Below are positions 45,990 to 55,701 of a DNA stretch of 64,000 nt, one piece after another; within the stretch, counting starts at the first letter, position 1, and the number at the start of each line of letters is the position of its first letter. The notes under the pieces are model-generated. The model saw nothing but the letters and a program-made list of their open reading frames with translations. It did not search any database and was not told where the DNA came from. The stretch spans positions 1-64,000 of the forward strand of contig JACPPF010000124.1 of assembly GCA_016191165.1 (NCBI GenBank), written 5' to 3'. This stretch comes from Planctomycetota bacterium. Lineage in GTDB: Bacteria > Planctomycetota > Planctomycetia > Gemmatales > Gemmataceae. The position numbers and the translations under genes are program-made.

Positions 45990-46374
45990 GACGGGGTACT
46001 CCGTTGAATGCAATCGAGTTCAGCGATAACCACTTCGCCGGCGCAACGTTCACGAAACGGCAAAACGAAGCGCGGGCAAGCAGGATGGCCCCTGCCTAGT
46101 TTACGCGAACGGTTCTATTTTTTGCAACCGGAAGAGCTCGGATAATCGTTGATCTTTGTGAAATTCACCGTTGCAGTTGCCACGGCCGGAAACCCCCATG
46201 CCGCGGGAATTGCCGGTCCCAAAAGGTTTGACCCGCGCAACCACGCATTTCCCAACGAAATCGATTTTCGTCTCAAGTTCGCGCGTAGAATTTATGGCGG
46301 TTCGTTGGCCAGCGGGCGAAATACGAACTATAGTTGGTTAGCTGCAATAAACCTTGTGGCGGGAGAAGAATCAG
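45990..46374. other. Divergent gap transglutaminase / hypothetical
   Basis: 385 bases with no gene. The only signal I can propose is a promoter near 46305-46334. Confidence 0.5.
46305..46334 (+). promoter_or_regulatory. Possible sigma-70-type promoter
   Basis: TTGGCC (46305-46310) and TATAGT (46329-46334) are 18 nt apart and about 40 nt before the start at 46375. Planctomycete promoters are poorly defined, so this is weak. Confidence 0.3.
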
Positions 46375-47046
46375 ATGGCGTTCTTGGGACCTGAAACACA
46401 GGGTGCAAACGTGACCGACAAGAGCCTGGCCGAGCATTTGCGGGTGGAACGCTACGGCGATTTTTGGCTGACCGACGCGGTCCGGCCAGCGCAGTCGCTT
46501 CAGGTCGTGCCTCGCGAGGGCTATCGACTCGACACTTATCGCGACGCCAAGGCGAACTTCGAGGTTCCAGTCCTGGTGGCCTCGGTATCGCGCGAGAAGC
46601 TATTCGACGTATTCCTGGACCTCCTCGACCCCCTTGGCGAGGTGGTCGACGTCGTTCTGGAAACCAGCCACGACAGTGCTGGCAACGAGCACCAGGACCT
46701 TTTTCGCGAAGCCATGGATCTGCCGGTCTTGAAGAGCCATTGCTGCGATTTCGAAGATCTTTTGCTAAACGACGGCTGCACTGGTATCGCCTTGATGTCC
46801 ACGGAAGGCCCGATGGAAGTTCAGTTCGACGAGCACAAGCTCCTGGTCATTTACGCGCCGAACCTCAAGCCCTTTGAAGCCGTGCTGTTAGAACACCGTG
46901 TCCACCGCAAGGACAAGATGAAGCTCTTGACCGAGGGGGAACACCTTCACAGCACCGAGCCGGCCCATCGCGAGCATTTCGACCAGCTTTGCTACCGCAT
47001 GGGAGTTGGCCAGGCGTTTGAGCGAGTCGGCAGCGGCGACTGGTAG
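46375..47046 (+). CDS. Conserved-looking hypothetical protein
   Basis: 223 residues, acidic, no signal peptide or helix in the membrane. GGGAGAAG stands eight bases before ATG 46375 and a strong terminator follows. Features such as VLVASVSREKLFDVFLDLLD and PFEAVLLEHRVHRKDKMKLL indicate a folded alpha/beta protein; I do not recognise the family. Confidence 0.7.
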   Translation: MAFLGPETQGANVTDKSLAEHLRVERYGDFWLTDAVRPAQSLQVVPREGYRLDTYRDAKANFEVPVLVASVSREKLFDVFLDLLDPLGEVVDVVLETSHDSAGNEHQDLFREAMDLPVLKSHCCDFEDLLLNDGCTGIALMSTEGPMEVQFDEHKLLVIYAPNLKPFEAVLLEHRVHRKDKMKLLTEGEHLHSTEPAHREHFDQLCYRMGVGQAFERVGSGDW

Positions 47047-47082
47047 GAACGCTTCGATAGAAATCGAAATCATCTGACAACA

Positions 47083-47109
47083 ACCCGGGGTCGATACCTC
47101 GGGTTTTTT
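47083..47109 (+). terminator. Intrinsic terminator
   Basis: ACCCGGGG, loop TCGATA, CCTCGGGT with one G-U pair, then TTTTTT. It ends the transcript of the gene at 46375. Confidence 0.85.
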
Positions 47110-47339
47110 CTTTCCATTTTGTCATTTTGCGCCGCGTTGTCGGTAAAATGGATAGGTTCCCTATCACCGATTCGATTGGCCGGACCCGGACGAAAAAACC
47201 TCTCTTTTACCCCATCTTGTATAGATTTCCTAAACTTACACGATACAATTTTCTCAAACATGCCCATCCATTCCATCTTGTGCCCTCGGTCCAGTTGATT
47301 GAGGGGGTGGAAGCAACCTTTCACGACTGAGGAGAGAAG

Positions 47340-48194
47340 ATGAAACAGTTTTTGGCGACCGCAATGTTGACCGCCGTGGCGCTCTTTGGCCTGACTCAGG
47401 TCAGCGAAGCGAACGGCCTGTTCCGCCGCTGCCGTGGCTGCGACAGCGGGTGCGGCTCGGCCGCTCCGTGTGCGCCGGCTCAGGCGGCGGCCCCGAAATT
47501 CGAGGAACGCAAGGTCACGTGTTACAAGCGCGTGATGGTGGAGAAGGAAATCGACGTCATCGAGTGCAAGCGCGTCACCCGGGAAGAGAAGTACAACTAC
47601 ACCGTTTGCGTTGCCGTCACGAAGCCCGAAACGCGCAAAGTCATCGTGTGCGAAACGGTCCGCAAGGAAGTCGATTGCGAATACACCGTCATGGTTCCCA
47701 AGACCGAGCAGCGCAAAGTCGTCTGCACGACCTACCAGTGCGTTCGCGAGATGGTCACCTGCCAGGTCCCGGTTCGCCGATTGGTCAAGACCACCTGCGT
47801 GGACGAGTGCGGCCGTTGCCATACGCGCCGGCAGTTCGTTACTTGTATGGAAGAGCGCACCCGCTGCGTCGTGAAGCGCGTGCCGATCACGACCGAGAAA
47901 ATGGTCAACGTCACGGTTTGCGTGCCGGAAGTCCGTAAGGGCAAACGGGTGGTCTGCGAGATTCAGCGCAAGGAAAAGGAAATCACCGTAAACGTGTGCC
48001 GTTTCGAGCATCAGCCCCGCGAAGGCACCCGCACGATCTGCGAGATTCAACACGTCAAGGCCAAGCGGAAAGTCATGGTTTGCGAGACGCAGGCCTATGA
48101 AACAACCGTCCGCGTCCAGGTCGGCGGCGCCTGCTCCGATTGTGGAAGCACCGGTCGCGGTCTCTTCCGCCGCTGCGGCAGCTGCTGCAAATAA
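47340..48194 (+). CDS. Cysteine-rich YTV-type cell-wall protein
   Basis: 284 residues with a signal peptide (KQFLATAMLTAVALFGLTQV). The mature part is a chain of short repeats of the type RKVxVCETVRKEV and YTVCVAVTKPE / YTVMVPKTEQRK with cysteines at regular spacing, as in the YTV-domain proteins reported in planctomycete cell walls. It ends in CG/CC pairs, mirroring the CRGCDSGCG start. GAGGAGAGAAG precedes ATG 47340 and a strong terminator follows, consistent with high expression. Disulfide crosslinking in the protein wall is the likely role. The 230 bases upstream hold no other gene. Confidence 0.85.
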   Translation: MKQFLATAMLTAVALFGLTQVSEANGLFRRCRGCDSGCGSAAPCAPAQAAAPKFEERKVTCYKRVMVEKEIDVIECKRVTREEKYNYTVCVAVTKPETRKVIVCETVRKEVDCEYTVMVPKTEQRKVVCTTYQCVREMVTCQVPVRRLVKTTCVDECGRCHTRRQFVTCMEERTRCVVKRVPITTEKMVNVTVCVPEVRKGKRVVCEIQRKEKEITVNVCRFEHQPREGTRTICEIQHVKAKRKVMVCETQAYETTVRVQVGGACSDCGSTGRGLFRRCGSCCK

Positions 48195-48273
48195 ATTGGT
48201 CAATCCATGGGTCCAAGAGCCGCTTCGTGTACCGAAATTCTCCTGAATTCCGCCACGGGCGGCCAAATCGCGA

Positions 48274-48305
48274 AGGACGGACATTTTTGTCCGTCCTTTT
48301 TTTTC
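48274..48305 (+). terminator. Intrinsic terminator after the YTV gene
   Basis: AAGGACGGAC, loop ATTTTT, GTCCGTCC followed by a run of T. Near-ideal stem and T-run. Confidence 0.92.
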
Positions 48306-48559
48306 GCATCGGAGCCAAGCCCAAGGTTTCGGCGTGTTAGAAAACCCGGGCTGAATCGTCGTCTCACATCCCCTTGCGCGTCAGGGATTTTCCTCGAAAA
48401 ACCGCGCCAAACCGCCTAAGCTTTTGATTAGTACGCTATTTCAGAATCAGGTTTGCACACCAGCCCACCGCGCAGACAGGGGTTAGTGAAATAACCCGTA
48501 CTTGCGATGCGGTCCGATTTGAAATCGACCAGGCCACCGATCCTCTCAGGAGAGACGAA
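48306..48559. other. Gap between YTV terminator and WD40 gene
   Basis: No gene or repeat recognised; a promoter for the WD40 gene is expected here. Confidence 0.4.
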
Positions 48560-51358
48560 ATGCTTCGACGATTCCTCACCCGGCTCGCGTATCCGCGCGA
48601 CCTTGGCGGACGGTTTGGGTTGCTGCTTTTGGCTTTTGCGGCCGTCAGCATGGGCGGGGATCACCCGGTCATGGCGCAGGGTAAAGGGACGGATCAACAA
48701 GGCGACCCCCTCCCCGAAGGGGCGCGCGTTCGCTTGGGAACCTTGCGCTGGCGGCACCCGCAAGACGTGACTCTGGTGGCGTATGCCAGCGATGGAATGC
48801 GGGTCATTACCTCCACGCAGGACGGCGTGGTCCGCGTCTGGGACCGTGGGACCGGCAAGGAAATCCGCAGCATCGATCCGTCGTCAGTTCAAAACAAAAA
48901 CGCGGGCCGGCCTGCCATTCGCTACTACCGTGGCTTGTCGCGGGCCGCCGTGTCGATGGACGGCAACGTTATCGCCACCATGTCCGCCGCGAACGCCATT
49001 CAACTCTGGGATTCCAAGACCGGTAAGGAAATTCGCCAGCTCAAGGCGCCCATCGGCTTCATCACCGCGCTGGCCTTCGCGCCGGACGGAAAATCGCTGG
49101 CGGCACGCTCGTCCAGCCGCATGACCTATCTCATCGAAACTGCGACGGGCAACGTGCTGCACCAGATCAAGGCCCCGCTTCAGAAAGGCCCGATTCGCAT
49201 CAACGCCGGCGGGCAGGGCAACTATTCCGCGATCGGCCTCGCATTTTCCCCGGATGGCAAAACCCTGGCGGCAGCCGATCTCGATTACGCCAACCAGAAA
49301 ATCAACACTTACGTCCGGTTCACCAATACTCAAACTGGTAAGGAAATTCGCCACATCAACACCGCGCCCAACGGCGTTTTCGGCATCGCCTATTCGCCCG
49401 ATGGCAAGACGCTGGCCTATGCCACGACCCAGGGGGTTCATCTCGTCGCCGCCGACACGCTCAAGGAAATTCACAAGCTCGCGGCTCCGCAGACCATCGC
49501 GGGCATCGCCTTCTCGCCCGATAGCGCCACCGTGGCGATCAAGAGCCGCGATAACGTGATCCGCCTCTTCGACGCGAAAACCGGCAAAAAGACGCATGAC
49601 CTGGGCGAACCCCCCGCGGCACAGGGCGGGAATTTCGCGGTCGTAGCGGTTTCCTTTTACGGCGCCGATACGCGCGACTTCGCTTTCTCCGCGGACGGCA
49701 AAGTCCTGACCGCAGGCAGCGGGCAGACCTTGCGCTTCTGGAGCGTCGCCACCGGCAAGGAGCAATCGCTCGCTGGCGGACATCGCGGCGCCGTGCTCGC
49801 CACCATCATCACGCCCGATGGCAAGACCATCTATTCGCGCGGCGCCGATGGCTCGATCCGGCGCTGGGATGCCGACTCCGGCGCCGAGCTCGGGAAAATC
49901 TCCGAGCCGCGCGGAACCGGCGCGGCCGCCTTTTCGCCCGACGGCAAGACCGTCGCCCTGGCCAACGCCGACAACACCATTCGTTTTCACTCGCTCCCCG
50001 ACGGCAAGGAGATTCACAAGCTCAAGGGCCACGTCAACGGCATCGGCGCCATGGCCTTTACGCGCGACGGCAAGGCGTTTGCCACGCGCGGAAACTACGA
50101 TGGCCTGATCCGCGTCTACGACGTCGCCAGGGGGAACATCGTGCGCGAGATCGCGCTGGCCGGCGCCAATGCCGGCGGCAACGGCGCCATCGTTTTCCGA
50201 CCGATCTACGGCGCCGGGCAGGGACAAACGCTGGCCTTTTCACCCGATGGCCAAACCATCGCCGCCAGCGTTACTGCCAACAATGTTGTCATGATTCAGG
50301 ACCAACCCCGCCAAGCGGCCGGGAGCTCGCTGCACCTCTGGGACATTTCCACCGGCAAGGAGATTCGCCAGCTCACGCTACCCGCCGGCCGAGCGGCGGT
50401 CAATCTCGCCTACTCGCCGGATGGCCGATTCCTGGCCGCCGAGAATGCCGATCAATCGGTTTGCCTGTGGGAGATCGCCAGCGGTCGGGAACGCGCCGTG
50501 CTCGGCAAACCGGGCGCCCTGGTTCAGCCCCCGCAGCCAAATATGGGCTTCATCGGCGGCGGCGGTTTCGGCGGCGTCAATCGCGCAATCCAGGCGCTTG
50601 CCACCCTGGCGTTTTCCACCGATGGCGGCCTGCTGGCGTCACGTGGTCCGGATAATACCGTGCGCGTTTGGGACGTCAGCGCCGGCAAAGTGATCGGTCA
50701 ATTCAAGGGGCATGTCGGCGCGATCCATTCCGTCGTTTTTTCCGCCGACGACAAGAGCATTGCCACGGGCAGCGCGGACACTACCGTCCTCGTCTGGGAT
50801 GTCACACGCCTGAAACGCACGCCCAAATTGGCGGCCATTGACTTGCAGCCCAAGCAACTCGACACGCTGTGGGCCGACCTGATCGGCGACGACGCCATCA
50901 AGGCCGGAGCGAGCATTCGCACCCTGGCGGCGGGCAAACAAACGCCCGGCTACCTGGCCGAAAAGTTATCGCCGTCCACGCCGCCGGATGCCAGGAAAAT
51001 CAAGATGTGGATCGCCGACCTGGATACCGGGAATTTCAAGCTGCGCGCCATCGCGACCCAGGAACTGGAAAAGCTCGGTGAACTGGCGGCGCCGGCCTTG
51101 AAGCAAGTGCTTACCACCAACCCCACGGTCGAGACGCGACGGCGCGTCGAGCCGCTGCTCGAAAAGCTGGCGACCGGGACGCTGACCCGCGAGCAACTTC
51201 GCATGGTCCGCGCGCTCGAGGCCCTGGAGACCAACGGCACGCCGGAAGCCCGCAAGCTCGTGGCCGCCTTGGCTCACGGCGCCGCGGGCACCCTGCAAAC
51301 ACGACGAGCTCAAGAGGCCCTGGATTCGCTGACGAAGCGTGCCGCCAGCGCCCGGTAA
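48560..51358 (+). CDS. Secreted WD40-repeat protein
   Basis: 932 residues. The hydrophobic segment GLLLLAFAAVSMGG (about 20-34) is a signal or anchor. At least ten WD40 blades follow, with recurring FSPDGKTLA and LWDxxTGKEIRQL units (for example FAPDGKSLAARSS, YSPDGKTLAYATT, FSADDKSIATGSADTTVLVW), enough for one or two propellers. The last 180 residues are helical, HEAT-like (LRAIATQELEKLGELAAPAL). AGGAGAG precedes the start. A protein-binding scaffold; such long WD40 proteins are abundant in Gemmataceae. Confidence 0.88.
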   Translation: MLRRFLTRLAYPRDLGGRFGLLLLAFAAVSMGGDHPVMAQGKGTDQQGDPLPEGARVRLGTLRWRHPQDVTLVAYASDGMRVITSTQDGVVRVWDRGTGKEIRSIDPSSVQNKNAGRPAIRYYRGLSRAAVSMDGNVIATMSAANAIQLWDSKTGKEIRQLKAPIGFITALAFAPDGKSLAARSSSRMTYLIETATGNVLHQIKAPLQKGPIRINAGGQGNYSAIGLAFSPDGKTLAAADLDYANQKINTYVRFTNTQTGKEIRHINTAPNGVFGIAYSPDGKTLAYATTQGVHLVAADTLKEIHKLAAPQTIAGIAFSPDSATVAIKSRDNVIRLFDAKTGKKTHDLGEPPAAQGGNFAVVAVSFYGADTRDFAFSADGKVLTAGSGQTLRFWSVATGKEQSLAGGHRGAVLATIITPDGKTIYSRGADGSIRRWDADSGAELGKISEPRGTGAAAFSPDGKTVALANADNTIRFHSLPDGKEIHKLKGHVNGIGAMAFTRDGKAFATRGNYDGLIRVYDVARGNIVREIALAGANAGGNGAIVFRPIYGAGQGQTLAFSPDGQTIAASVTANNVVMIQDQPRQAAGSSLHLWDISTGKEIRQLTLPAGRAAVNLAYSPDGRFLAAENADQSVCLWEIASGRERAVLGKPGALVQPPQPNMGFIGGGGFGGVNRAIQALATLAFSTDGGLLASRGPDNTVRVWDVSAGKVIGQFKGHVGAIHSVVFSADDKSIATGSADTTVLVWDVTRLKRTPKLAAIDLQPKQLDTLWADLIGDDAIKAGASIRTLAAGKQTPGYLAEKLSPSTPPDARKIKMWIADLDTGNFKLRAIATQELEKLGELAAPALKQVLTTNPTVETRRRVEPLLEKLATGTLTREQLRMVRALEALETNGTPEARKLVAALAHGAAGTLQTRRAQEALDSLTKRAASAR

Positions 51359-51367
51359 AACGCCTTC

Positions 51368-51429
51368 ACCAGCCCGCGGCGCATTCAAGGGGCCGCCGCT
51401 TGAAGCCCCTTGCTTGCGCCGCGGGCTGG
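51368..51429. repeat. ACCAGCCC-type palindrome between WD40 gene and purD
   Basis: ACCAGCCCGCGGCGCA and AAGGGG pair with CCCCTT and TGCGCCGCGGGCTGG, with a small asymmetry. It lies in the gap between two convergent genes, where it could end transcripts from both sides, but it has no T-run. Confidence 0.85.
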
Positions 51430-51454
51430 GAGATCGTGAACGGTATGGCTGATG

Positions 51455-52759
51455 TCAGGAATGCCCCTCGGGCCGCTTCATCAGCCCTTTTTCGCCGATG
51501 TCCTTGCGCCAAAACGCCCCGGGGAAGCCGATTTTTTCCACCGCCTCATACGCACGTTCGCGTGCCTCGGCCAGCGTGCCGCCCAGGGCGGTAACGCCCA
51601 GGACCCGGCCGCCGTCGGTCACCACCATGCCGCCCGGTTCCAGCCGCGTGCCGGCGTGGAAGACCTTGACGTCCGGGATCTGAGCGGCTTCCGCAAGCCC
51701 CTGAATCATCTTCCCCCTTGCGTAAGCGCCCGGATAGCCGCCGCTGGCCATCACGACGCACACCGCGGGGCGTGGGTCCCATTGCAGCCCCTCTTCGGTA
51801 ATCTCACCTAGGCGGTCGTCCACGGCCGCTTCAAGCAGTTCGCAAAGGTCGGACTTGAGCCGCATCAAGACGGGCTGCGTCTCCGGATCGCCCAGCCGGC
51901 AGTTGTACTCCAGGATGCGCGAGCCCTGGTTGGTCGCGATGACGCCCGCATAGAGAATGCCGCGAAATGGCGTGCGGGCCCGCTTCATGGCGTGAACCGT
52001 CGGGACGAGGGCGTCCTTCTCGATCTCGGCAAGCAACTCCGGCGAGCCAAGCGGAGCCGGGGAGTAGGCGCCCATGCCTCCGGTGTTAGGTCCGGTGTCA
52101 CCGTCGAACGCACGCTTGTGGTCCTGGGCCGGCGCCAGCGTGATGATCGTCCGCCCGGCGACCAGGGCCAGCACGCTCAACTCCTGGCCTTCGAGCCGTT
52201 TCTCGACGACGATCTGCCTGCCAGCGGCCCGGCCGAACTCCTCGCGGACCATGATCGTGTTCACCGCGGCAATCGCTTCCTCGGTCGTCGAGCAAACAAT
52301 CACGCCCTTGCCCGCAGCCAGCCCGTCGGCCTTGACCACGACGGGATATTCACGCGACTCGATGTATTTGCGCGCGGGTTCCGGATGGTCGAAAACGCGA
52401 AACTCCGCCGTGGGCACATCCGCGTGCCGCATCAATTTTTTCGAATAGACCTTGCTCGCCTCGATCTGGGCCGCCGCCTTGGTCGGGCCAAAAATTCGCA
52501 GGCCCTGAGCCTGAAACGCATCGACGATGCCATTGGCCAGTGGATCCTCCGGCCCGACGACGGTGAGGCCGATGTTCTCTTTTTTCGCGAAGCGGATGAG
52601 ATAGTCGAAATCGTTGACATCAATCGGCACGTTGACGCCGTCCAGCGCCGTGCCCGCATTGCCCGGCGCGCAAAAAACCTGCTCGACGCGCGGCGATTGC
52701 GCGAGTTTCCAGACGAGAGCGTGTTCCCGGCCGCCTTTGCCGATGACGAGGACTTTCAT
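51455..52759 (-). CDS. purD: Phosphoribosylamine-glycine ligase
   Basis: 434 residues. Catalyses the second step of purine synthesis: phosphoribosylamine + glycine + ATP to GAR. KVLVIGKGGREHALVWKLAQ, VVGPEDPLANGIVDAF, PVVVKADGLAAGKGV, HKRAFDGDTGPNTGGMGAYS and LEYNCRLGDPETQPVL are diagnostic for the ATP-grasp enzyme. ATG 52759 matches the family start exactly. No other pur gene is adjacent. Confidence 0.97.
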   Translation of the reverse strand: MKVLVIGKGGREHALVWKLAQSPRVEQVFCAPGNAGTALDGVNVPIDVNDFDYLIRFAKKENIGLTVVGPEDPLANGIVDAFQAQGLRIFGPTKAAAQIEASKVYSKKLMRHADVPTAEFRVFDHPEPARKYIESREYPVVVKADGLAAGKGVIVCSTTEEAIAAVNTIMVREEFGRAAGRQIVVEKRLEGQELSVLALVAGRTIITLAPAQDHKRAFDGDTGPNTGGMGAYSPAPLGSPELLAEIEKDALVPTVHAMKRARTPFRGILYAGVIATNQGSRILEYNCRLGDPETQPVLMRLKSDLCELLEAAVDDRLGEITEEGLQWDPRPAVCVVMASGGYPGAYARGKMIQGLAEAAQIPDVKVFHAGTRLEPGGMVVTDGGRVLGVTALGGTLAEARERAYEAVEKIGFPGAFWRKDIGEKGLMKRPEGHS

Positions 52760-52901
52760 GCGCTGGTTCCAGGGGACAAGGGTTCCGTGCCCTATCAGTA
52801 TATGGCATCGGCCGTTCACGTTTAGCGCCCGCGATGTGACGGGCGAGCGCAAAGGTTGACGGCCCAGGACAAGAATCGGTAGGCGGAGCCTGAGAACGAG
52901 A

Positions 52902-54632
52902 TCAGCGCTTTTCCGACGTGTACGCGTAATCGACAAACCCGATCATCATCTCGTGCCAGGTTTGCTCGCCCCAGAATACGAGTGTTTTCGAATTGGGATT
53001 ATTGGGATTCTTCGCCGAGTTGTCGAAATGAGCGGTGCATTCGATGCGGGTGCCAGCGGGCAAAAGCAACGGCTTCGCCAGGATGTAGTTGGACTGCCAG
53101 CCAAAATCGTAGCGCGGGACGGACAGTAACGTCTGACGTTTGCCGTCGGGGTAGACGACATCGAATTGAAAATCCTTGCCGCGCAGGTGCATGTGCGGGA
53201 ACATGCTGTAAAGCACGGCATCCTTGCTGAAGGTGGTCTTGCTGGTGACCTTGTGATTGGCCGCCCCGGGCGGAATGAGAAACGCCTGCTGGGCGATGGC
53301 GCGAGTCCGCATCTCGGCCTGGGGCGGCGTCTTGGCAAAGATGAAGCCGATGGACGACTTGTCCGTCTGGGCAGTCCCCGTCGGCGTGTAATGCATCTGA
53401 AACGCAAGCAGGGCCCCCTTGGGCAACTTCTTGGCGGCGTTGGCGGGAAAGACCGAACCGAGATCGCCCGGAGCATACGCCACTAACATGCCGCTGCCGA
53501 TGCCGTCGCCCGGCGTGCGAGCGCGCTTGCCACCGGCAACGATGTAAACGATGATGTGATGTACGACCGCGTGATTGCCCGGCCTGGCCTCCACGGCATG
53601 AATCCATTTGTCCTCATCGAAATTCGTTTTGACGACCACATATTTGTAAGGAATGCTACTGCGCGTCGCCTTGGCGGGGACGGCGATCGCGTCCTTGAAC
53701 GTGAACACGGCATCGGGTTGCCCGATCGTCCAGCCCGGCGCGAATTTCTTCGCGCGGGGCAAATCCTTGGCATCCCCTTCGGGGCAACCGGCATCAATCC
53801 AGGCGATCAGCTTCGCGCGCTCCGCCGCGCTCAACCGGCGATCATTCTTGAAACTGCCATGCTTCGGGTCGGCGTGCCACGGCGGCATGCGCTCCTCCGA
53901 CACAACCTCGCGAATCATCAGCGACCACGCCGAGGCATCGTCATACGTCAACAGCGGCATCGGTCCGATCTGCCCGGGGCGATGGCACTCCTGACAGCGA
54001 TTCTGCAAGATGCGCGACACATCCCTGGCATAGGTGACATCGGCCTTCTTCTTGGCAGCGGGGACGCGCGTGATGAAACAACCCTCGACCTTGGTCCTGG
54101 CGACGCTCACCGACTTCCCGGCAAGCAGCTCGTCGATGGCCGCGACGAGATCGCGCCGCGTCGGTTCCTTGCGCTGATACCCGATTCCGAACTGATCGTC
54201 GATCCGGCCCTGATAGCACACGAAGTGTTTGTCGTCGAGCAGGAAAACCGTCGGATGCCGCTCAGCACCAAAGCGATTGGCCACGAGATGCTTCTCGTCG
54301 CGCAGGATCGGGAACGACAGGCCATGTTTTTTGGCGTGAGTGCGGATCGTTTCCAGCGTGTCGTGCTCGTTGGAATTGATGGCAACGAACTGCACCCCCT
54401 TGTCGGCATACGCCTTTTCCAGTTCGACCAGCCGCGGCATGTACGCATTGTTGATCGGGCACTGGGTTCCAATGAACGCGACGACGATCGCCTTGCTCTT
54501 CTGCTTTGCCAGCGTCCATTCCCCGCCGGCAATGGATTTCAGCGTGAAATCAGCGACGGCCTTGGGCGGATCGGCGCGAAGGGTTGAGGTTGCGGGCAGC
54601 AGGCAGACGGCGGCGACAACGAGACGGTGCAT
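52902..54632 (-). CDS. Redoxin - cytochrome c - PHM-like copper domain fusion
   Basis: 576 residues with a signal peptide. Residues about 20-185 are a thioredoxin-like redoxin (VVAFIGTQCPINNAYMPRLV; CxxxN, so no CxxC dithiol). A haem site CQECH (about 227) with later MPPW is typical of planctomycete cytochrome-like domains. The C-terminal part has HAVVHHIIVYIV, FQMHYTPTG and FPHMHLRG, the copper-ligand pattern of peptidylglycine/dopamine beta-monooxygenases. GAGGAAA precedes ATG 54632. Probably a periplasmic redox enzyme; substrate unknown. Confidence 0.85.
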   Translation of the reverse strand: MHRLVVAAVCLLPATSTLRADPPKAVADFTLKSIAGGEWTLAKQKSKAIVVAFIGTQCPINNAYMPRLVELEKAYADKGVQFVAINSNEHDTLETIRTHAKKHGLSFPILRDEKHLVANRFGAERHPTVFLLDDKHFVCYQGRIDDQFGIGYQRKEPTRRDLVAAIDELLAGKSVSVARTKVEGCFITRVPAAKKKADVTYARDVSRILQNRCQECHRPGQIGPMPLLTYDDASAWSLMIREVVSEERMPPWHADPKHGSFKNDRRLSAAERAKLIAWIDAGCPEGDAKDLPRAKKFAPGWTIGQPDAVFTFKDAIAVPAKATRSSIPYKYVVVKTNFDEDKWIHAVEARPGNHAVVHHIIVYIVAGGKRARTPGDGIGSGMLVAYAPGDLGSVFPANAAKKLPKGALLAFQMHYTPTGTAQTDKSSIGFIFAKTPPQAEMRTRAIAQQAFLIPPGAANHKVTSKTTFSKDAVLYSMFPHMHLRGKDFQFDVVYPDGKRQTLLSVPRYDFGWQSNYILAKPLLLPAGTRIECTAHFDNSAKNPNNPNSKTLVFWGEQTWHEMMIGFVDYAYTSEKR

Positions 54633-54708
54633 ACGGGTTTCCTCGGTTGTTGTTCGGAGAGGCTCGGTGATGATACCGGGAAATGAGGGCGAGGGTTTCA
54701 TTTGCATT

Positions 54709-55701
54709 TCAATCTGTTTTTGCCTGTTTCGCAATCATCCCCTGTAGCGCCCGCCAGCCGGCCAGTTGTTGCGGACTCAGGCTCGCTTCGCCGCGCGTCC
54801 TCAAGCGATGCTCCACTGCACGAAGCCAGTGGCGCAGCTTCCTCGGCAACTGCGCCCGTGCGTTCACCACCAGGCCAGTGACGCGCTGCTGCTGGTGTTT
54901 GCGCAGGATTTGCAGCTTGCCGCGGACGTGAATGCGATAGCCGAAATCCCGCACGATGCGCTTGACTTTCTGGATCGTGCCGCGAACCTTCCGCGGATGA
55001 TCCTTTGGAAAGCTAATGGTAATGTCGTCGGCATAGCGCGTGTAGGCGCCCTTGCGTTTCGCGACGAAACGCGCGATGCGCGCGTCCAGGTTGAAGTTCA
55101 CGAGATTCGACAGGCGCGGACTCGTCGGCGCTCCCTGCGGCAAGACGCCCGCATGGGTCACGAGCCGAACCAGAAGAGCCGCCGCCTGGGCGTTCCACCC
55201 GACACGCCGAAAATAGGCGTCCAGCCGTTGAGCGGTCGTGGACGGGAAAAAATCGACCAGATCCATCTTGATGACGACGCACTGGCCGACGTGTGGCAAG
55301 GCGTTGGTCACAATCGATTTGCCCTGCTCAAATCCGTGCGCCGCCGGATGGGCACGCAGTCTGCGCAACAAACGCCGGAGCACGCGGCGTTGCATCGCCT
55401 TGAGGGGTTGATCGGGGATCAGCAGACGGCGCTGGCCGCCGCGCTTCTTGGGAATGAGCGATTCGCGGTAGAAAAGCTCCACGCCTTGAAGTTCCTGCAC
55501 CGACACGCCAAGGCGAGCGGCCAGGGTGGTGAGATCCTTGCCACGGCCCAGGCGAACCCGGAGCCATTCCAGCGGGCGGGCGTTGGTGGCCCGGACCACG
55601 CGATAGGATACCCAAAGCGAGGCTACCAGTACGACGAAGCCTCCACCCAGGGCGAGGCCCCACAGTAAAACCACATTTGCGTCGGCAAAAAGAGTGTTCA
55701 T
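54709..55701 (-). CDS. Retron-type reverse transcriptase with N-terminal membrane helix
   Basis: 330 residues. RT motifs in order: RRLLIPDQPLKAMQ (RT1), HGFEQGKSI (122-130), VIKMDLVDFFPS with Asp147, PQGAPTSPRLSNLVN (RT4), YTRYADDITIS (Tyr223, Asp225, Asp226), and VTGLVVN (274-280). NALPH (133-137) matches the NAxxH hallmark of retron RTs and VTG the second hallmark. Residues 11-33 (VLLWGLALGGGFVVLVASLW) form a transmembrane helix, unusual for a retron RT. ATG 55701 precedes that helix; no clear Shine-Dalgarno. Neighbours are a redoxin-PHM gene and cysD, so no effector gene is obvious. A maturase or group II intron role is unlikely because no intron domain is present. Confidence 0.9.
   Translation of the reverse strand: MNTLFADANVVLLWGLALGGGFVVLVASLWVSYRVVRATNARPLEWLRVRLGRGKDLTTLAARLGVSVQELQGVELFYRESLIPKKRGGQRRLLIPDQPLKAMQRRVLRRLLRRLRAHPAAHGFEQGKSIVTNALPHVGQCVVIKMDLVDFFPSTTAQRLDAYFRRVGWNAQAAALLVRLVTHAGVLPQGAPTSPRLSNLVNFNLDARIARFVAKRKGAYTRYADDITISFPKDHPRKVRGTIQKVKRIVRDFGYRIHVRGKLQILRKHQQQRVTGLVVNARAQLPRKLRHWLRAVEHRLRTRGEASLSPQQLAGWRALQGMIAKQAKTD

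Noticed and set aside
47082-48420. CRISPR-like repeats in the YTV gene region
   Set aside because: The repetition is at protein level with irregular DNA spacing; no array of identical repeats and unique spacers exists in the window.
51368-51429. Bidirectional intrinsic terminator
   Set aside because: The stem is strong but no T-run follows on either strand, and the element belongs to a dispersed repeat family.
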